A stretch of DNA of 64,000 bases, taken from assembly GCF_014898055.3 (NCBI RefSeq), contig NW_023601212.1, positions 36,692,329 to 36,756,328 of the forward strand, in the 5' to 3' direction. Shown piece by piece: positions 58,802 to 64,000 of the stretch. The position numbers were made by a program, and so were the translations under genes. Every line of letters begins with the position of its first letter. Positions within the stretch are counted from its first letter, which is position 1. The stretch comes from Talpa occidentalis (Eukaryota; Chordata; Mammalia; Eulipotyphla; Talpidae). The notes beneath the pieces are model-generated. The model had not been told where the DNA came from. It made no database searches and saw nothing but the letters and a program-made list of their open reading frames with translations.

Positions 58802-59379
58802 CCCAGCTTCCCAGCACATACTATGTTTTTAGTTGATTTGTTGAGTCTGTTAATTTGATTTGATCCACTTGCTTAGCCCTCTGTAGGAATGGTAGGATCC
58901 TTTTCTCGGAGGACATATTTTCCAGGGAGACAAAGGCTCCTCACAGAAGCAGGAAGCTTGGTGGGCATCCTGGATCTCTCCTTCACTCAGCCCCTGCAGG
59001 CCTGAGACGTAGGTGTATTTTACACCTGGTCTTTCCCTCATCCTCTCATCTGGCTGGCAGATCAGCCTCGACAGACTCCAAAATATTGGGCAGAGGAAAT
59101 AAAAATATTTTCACTGTAAAGGAATATCCATACCACTCTTGGAAGTTCAATACAATCATAGGTATGTGCGACTTTGGAGAAGTCTTATAAACCAGCCTCC
59201 CACAGTCTGTTGCCAAGTCTTGCCTCTTCCTTAATGCCATGTAAGGTGACAGGGAACCGTGCTGGGGGCTGCGGTTTGCTGATGGTGCATTCAGCCCTGT
59301 GTGTGTGTTGCTGAAATGCAGCTTTATCAAGTTACAAGTAACAAGTAATTACCATGCAGCACGTCACCTGGAGTGCCAT

Positions 59380-59395
59380 TATGCAAATTTGCATA
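59380..59395. promoter_or_regulatory. Perfect palindrome of two octamer motifs
   Basis: TATGCAAATTTGCATA is a perfect 16-bp palindrome formed by two inverted ATGCAAAT octamers overlapping by two bases. The octamer is the binding site of POU/Oct factors. A forkhead/MEF2-like AT-rich stretch (agcaaatatttatc) follows within 30 bp. Function is inferred from the motif only. Confidence 0.5.
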
Positions 59396-60399
59396 TGGCT
59401 CAGCTGCACAGTTTAAGCAAATATTTATCATCGTCCTAAAGCCTTGCCTGGCAAAGAGAAAACAGACCAGTGGTATTCCATTAATACACATTCCTGGTTT
59501 TTTAAACCAGAATGACCTTTGTTTATGTCTAGGACATGAAAAATTTCTAAGTATCCTCTCACTAATTTTCTCATTCAAGAAATCTTTGATTAATCTTAGG
59601 AAAAGAAAATTCAGAGAGAAAACAAGAGAACTGTCTTAAAATAGGTGAAAGATCATCCTGTAGAAGAGGGAAGGAATTTGGTTTCTATTGTCTTAAAAGG
59701 CCACTGTGGAATACGTTTGTCCTGATTTCCAAATTGCAAAGACAGAGACCTCAACTCAGTCTAAGGTAGAATTTGTGTATAAAATTCTGTGTGTAAAAAA
59801 TAAGCTACTGGGCTATTCTTTGAAAGTCAGACTTTTCTTGCTGCTTATGTCCAAAAGGTTTATCTACGTTGTGTTGGTGGATTTTGTGCTGTTGTTTTCT
59901 TTTTCCCAAATCAGATACTGACTTGAGTTCATGTTGCTTTCACATCGGGTGCCCTGGAAAGTTATCAAGCTAATCTGGAAATGCTGCCCTTGACCTGGAC
60001 AGTTTTAGAACATCTCTTTGAGAAAAGCCTATTCTGTCCTGAAATGAATCCATAATGGCCAACCCCTTAATATTTGATTTCTGAATTGGCCGGAAGGTAT
60101 GCAGAACCATATCTTGCTCAGTGACTTTCAGGCTGGATGACACTTTTGAGGAATCAGAATGTCAAAATAAAAATAATCATGTTTGCTATAAATTTTGAGA
60201 TTGGAGCCATTTAGGAGACTTCTAAAAGCAATCATTGCTGAAAGTCTTCCAAAGGCCTCCTTAGTCCTGTGAACTAATTCAGGGAGTGAAGGTCAGCTGT
60301 CGATTCAAATAGGTAAAATTTCCAGTATGTTCTGCTGTCATGACTCAAACCAAAACACAAGGAAAGAACAGAGCGGCACATGCCAGCAGTGCTCCAGCG

Positions 60400-60655
60400 T
60401 CAGAGAGCGGTGATGGTGCCTGCTGGACCTGAGTCCAAACCCCAACTCTGCTCCACTAGCTGGTCACAGAGATCCCTGAGCTTATCAGCATCTGCTTCCT
60501 CATCTGTATAAAGTGAGAATGATGACAAGCGTGGCTAAGCATTGTCGTAAGAATTTACTTCTCCACGTGACTCCTTAGGGTAGCGTTGAGCACGTAGAAA
60601 GTTGTCAGCATATTATAGCTGCTATAATTATTACCATTGTTAGTTATTGTTATCT
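60400..60655 (+). mobile_element. MIR SINE, nearly full length
   Basis: Forward MIR text in order: 'gagagcggtgatggtgcctgctggacctgagtccaaaccccaactctgctccactagctggtcacagagatccctgagcttatcagcatctgcttcctcatctgtataaagtgagaatgatg' and then the 3' portion to 'ctataattattaccattgttagttattgttat'. Confidence 0.85.
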
Positions 60656-60989
60656 TCATTCTGAATCATCCTTCTCAATCACTCCCTCACTTCATCCATT
60701 CTCCTTTGTCTCACTTTAAAATTAGTTTGCATAAAATGCATTTTAATTACCCTACCAATTTCCAGCCCCCTATAATCCTCTGTAAGGGACTTTGTCAGAT
60801 TATGCATGACAGCATTTTTATACACAGCATGGAAGTTACAAAACAAATCTTTTTAAAACAAATTTCACCATCCAACTATGCAGAATCTGTTCTTCAGAAT
60901 TCTTGCAGTATACAAGCTCATGTGAATTCGCAGGGACATTTTACAAAGACTTTAAAGTGGTTGAATCTGTTGTGAACTTGAAACCAAGA

Positions 60990-61225
60990 ATGTGGATACT
61001 GGAGCCAAGCTGCCTGGAACAGAAGCTTCTTCCGCTAAGGTTGGGCAAGTTGCTTGGCCTCTATATACTTCAGTTTTTTGATTGCTAAGTTGTGGATAAT
61101 AGGGCCAGGTTTGGGGTAAGGATTGGATGATCAAACCATTTACTGGGCGGTGCAAAGCATGGGGAGCAGGGCTTGGCAGTGAGAAGTTAATGAGTGCTGG
61201 CTTTGATTACTGTTGCTAGTTTTAC
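60990..61225 (+). mobile_element. MIR SINE
   Basis: Forward MIR text: 'gatactggagccaagctgcctgg', 'gggcaagttgcttggcctctatatacttcagttttttgattgctaagttgtggataatagg', 'gcagtgagaagttaatgagtgctggctttgattactgttgctag'. It lies about 330 bp from another MIR in the same orientation. Confidence 0.8.
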
Positions 61226-61559
61226 TGTAGCAGAGACAGAAGAAATTATAGAAGAAAAAGACCATAGAAATAGCAGATGGCAGGTATAATTTCATAGAAA
61301 AAGGTCTCATCTTGGTACCCACTGTCCTTAATTACCTGTGGAATACAATTCAGAGAAACCCACGGGCATGTGAGGGGCCCTCCATGCCTCAAAAGTGAAG
61401 GGCACCACTGACAAAAACCCACAGACATCACAGTCGGGTCCTACATGAACTATGTTGAAAATCATCTTTTAGTATTTGTGTCACATTAAACAATTGACTC
61501 ATTATATTTTTAGATCTGATGCGTAGAAATTAAACAGGAGAGGAGTTCCCCATCCTGGA

Positions 61560-61665
61560 TTTAAGCTCAAGGACTAGGACTTAGTTATGTGACCTTGGGC
61601 TAGTCACTTGTCTTCTGGGCCTCGACTTCACCAACTGCTGAAAGAAAAGTGGATGAGTCCGTGTT
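61560..61665 (+). mobile_element. MIR-like SINE
   Basis: Forward text: 'gacttagttatgtgaccttgggctagtcacttgtcttctgggcctcgacttcaccaactgctgaaag'. A related tail-like segment ('ctagatgaccacagagctcccttaaaattcaaactctgtcatgc') occurs at about 61873-61917, so the element may be longer and split. Confidence 0.65.
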
Positions 61666-61919
61666 TCCCAAATTTTAGTCATCCATAAGACTGTTCTGTT
61701 TATTTTCACATCCATGTTCATATTCATCCTATATAATAATGTTCTTGAAACCATGGTTTTTTCATGCATTATTTAAAAATCTTTGTTTGTATGTTAAATA
61801 TTGATTAAAATTTAAAATAATTCCTCTGGGCACAATAGAGAATCATTTTGTATGCTCTTGGGAAGACATTAGACTAGATGACCACAGAGCTCCCTTAAAA
61901 TTCAAACTCTGTCATGCTA

Positions 61920-63650
61920 TCTCTAAAAAGAAAAAAATAAGGGAAGAACCAAAGAAAGGTCAGTGAAATTCCTACATAATTTTTTTCATTTCCAGTTAGA
62001 GAAGCCCATAGCTAGCAAATTATCATTCTCAATGTGGAAGATTCCATCCAAGTCCTGACCAACATGTAATGGACACAGCATGAGATACAAGCCTTTGGTA
62101 CAGCAAGAAAACTGAAAACAAACCCCAAGACTGTCCAGAAACTGAGTCATACCCGTCAGTCCAAATGAAGGGCAACCCTGGAAATTGCAGCCTTGAGCAG
62201 AGGCAGGCCTATATGTTAGAAAAGGCAGAAGTTTCCATAGCAAGAAGCAAGGAAGATGTAACATGAGGACAAGAGGAAAACAAATTGTTAGTTTCTTTCA
62301 GTTCTCCCACTTACTTTTTCTCAATTGTCATCTTTGTCACATAAAATTTACTGTCTCAAGTGAATCAGAACATCCTAGTAACTTGTTAATGACCTTCATA
62401 AATCAGGTAAATTAGTTATTTTTTTCCTACATTTTTCCTCTTCAGTGACTTTATGATCAATTTGTATTGCCTCTCATAAAAGGGAGAAAGCAGGGGCCCT
62501 GCATTCGCTGCACCAGGCAAAGGCTGATGGAGACCAAAGCTGACCTCACCCAGCAGCTGCTTCCATCCTTCCTAAGCCCCCATGCTTTCTCATCCAGATT
62601 GAGAATTCTCCACAGGATCACAGGAGTCAGAGAGAGAATTGCAACTTCCTGTGAGGGTTGTGTCTGACCTGGTAGTCTCGTATGAACCTGGGGAGGCAGA
62701 AGCACTCTTTGCTGTCCTAGATGCCTGAAAGGGCCTCAGGGTCTTTGCTTCCTTACAGCCTGTGTGTCTGAGCTTTATTGAGGAAAACCCGTAGGCCCCC
62801 TTTGGTATCTCGTGGGAGGTTTTGGAATACGTTGGTTATTTCTGGCAAGGAAAGCATGGTGAGAAAGGCCGGTCTTACAGTGGTGTCATAGATTGTCCAG
62901 AGAGAAACTCAACCCCTAGATCACCCTAAGAAGGATTTCATAGTTACACTCTCTCTACTCAGCTTCCTTCTCTTCCAGTGTGGCAATGAATTATTCCTCC
63001 CCTTTAGAAAATTATTCTTATTTGTGAATATAAACTGCCCCTACTCTTGGGTATTACTTGTTTGAAAGAAGCTGTGAAGGGTTGTAGTGTGTTTTCCTAA
63101 TGGGTTTCTGTTCTGAAATCAGTTATCCCAAATCCTCTGAGAATACCTGCAGGGAGATAGTATGCATATCCTAGTTTTCCCAGGGGTTCCAAGCATTTCC
63201 CATGTGGGGGGTTGCCAATAATTTTGTGAGAAGTTGGTTTTGTTTCCCTCAGCTCTGAGGTTTCCATGCGCATGTACATCCCCCTGTATAGCCAGTGGGA
63301 TGGAGATATCACCTTTAGACAGAGTTGTCTCTGTATTTCATTTATGGGGAAAATGAGTTGCCAAACAAGGAGAGAATTCTTCCCCAAACTCAAACTTTAC
63401 AAAAAATTGCTTTTATGCTCTTTGTAAGCTTCACACCTCCCTTTGTACAGGTGCTCATACTTTCATAAGCACCAAGTAACTATAGGGTCTCCATGACACA
63501 TCCAATTCCTTATAATTGCAGAAAAAAATCTCCAGCTCTGGAGACATTAACATGATAAAGACAAACTTACTTGCTGTCAGCACAGCAAATTTATCACCTT
63601 CCTAAATAGGGCTTTCTGCTCCAAAATTTTCCGAGTGTTATTCATGTTGT
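61920..63650. other. Unique sequence, nothing recognised
   Basis: No supported repeat or gene. Frames of 60-98 codons lack signatures. Confidence 0.45.
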
Positions 63651-63659
63651 CTGAATTGT

Positions 63660-63900
63660 TTTCTCTCTTCATCCTCATTGTTTGTGAAGCTCCTATTCAT
63701 CCCTCAAAACCCAACTCAAGAGTTACTTTTCTCAGGGAAACTACTGAAGGGTTCCACCTGGCTTCCCCTGCCATCTGTAGCAGTAATGAGACTGCATGAT
63801 AGCTGGTCTGTTTGTATGTATGAGAGCCCCATAATGCTGAGGACATCCAAATTTTGTCATCACTACAGGCAGATAGCAGATCCAACAGGAATAAGTAGCA
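63660..63900 (+). mobile_element. Probable L2 LINE fragment
   Basis: 'ctattcatccctcaaaacccaactcaagagttacttttctcagggaaacta' resembles the L2 3' segment encoding the end of its ORF. Diverged and without ends. Confidence 0.5.
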
Positions 63901-64000
63901 GATTGTACAACTATGCACACTTAGAAAAACAAGTTATACATTGCTTGGATTTGTCAAGAGAGTCATTGTCAATCACTGCCCTCCTCCAACAGGTGATAAT

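Overview
This is mammalian nuclear DNA with no host protein-coding gene, rRNA or functional tRNA gene that I can support. It is LINE-1 and SINE rich with AT-rich unique DNA between, as expected of an intergenic region or a large intron. The young repeats are an L1 lineage and a tRNA-derived SINE beginning GGGCCTCCCCGGTGGCGCAGCGG. This SINE does not look like Alu, the carnivore, horse, camel or bovine tRNA SINEs, or the cetacean type as I remember them. I lean to a laurasiatherian, possibly a rhinolophoid bat (Rhin-1-like SINE); that is memory-based inference and needs a repeat library search.

Layout. 1-6.8 kb: mostly unique DNA with two SINEs, an old L1 fragment, a MIR and a homeodomain-motif-rich stretch. 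6.8-13.3 kb: a nearly full-length (6.47 kb) minus-strand L1 with an 18-bp target-site duplication (TSD), intact ORF1, and an ORF2 broken by one frameshift. 13.3-18 kb: unique DNA, MIRs, a young SINE inside a MIR, and an old L1. 18-19.4 kb: the most unusual object, a 1,207-bp palindrome of two 586-bp LTR-like arms in opposite orientation, separated by 35 bp containing a polypurine tract and inserted with a 4-bp TSD into an older SINE. 19.4-34 kb: old L1, SINEs, two LTRs of one family, a 5'-truncated L1 and MIR. 34-39 kb: three more L1 insertions, two of them with 5' inversions, and two SINEs. 39-47 kb: L2 and MIR, then unique DNA. 47-52.7 kb: three SINEs (two missing internal promoter parts), an L1 tail and a repeat-free block. 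52.7-64 kb: mainly unique DNA with MIRs, L2, an old LTR-like repeat and a perfect octamer palindrome.

The elements fit one history. L1-type machinery supplies the young insertions: poly-A tails, 10-18 bp TSDs, 5' truncation and twin priming. The SINEs carry pol III boxes and use the same insertion chemistry. The LTR palindrome is different: its 4-bp TSD and TG...CA ends point to a retroviral integrase. No genes here work together as a pathway. The value of the window lies in repeat structure and a few candidate regulatory motifs.
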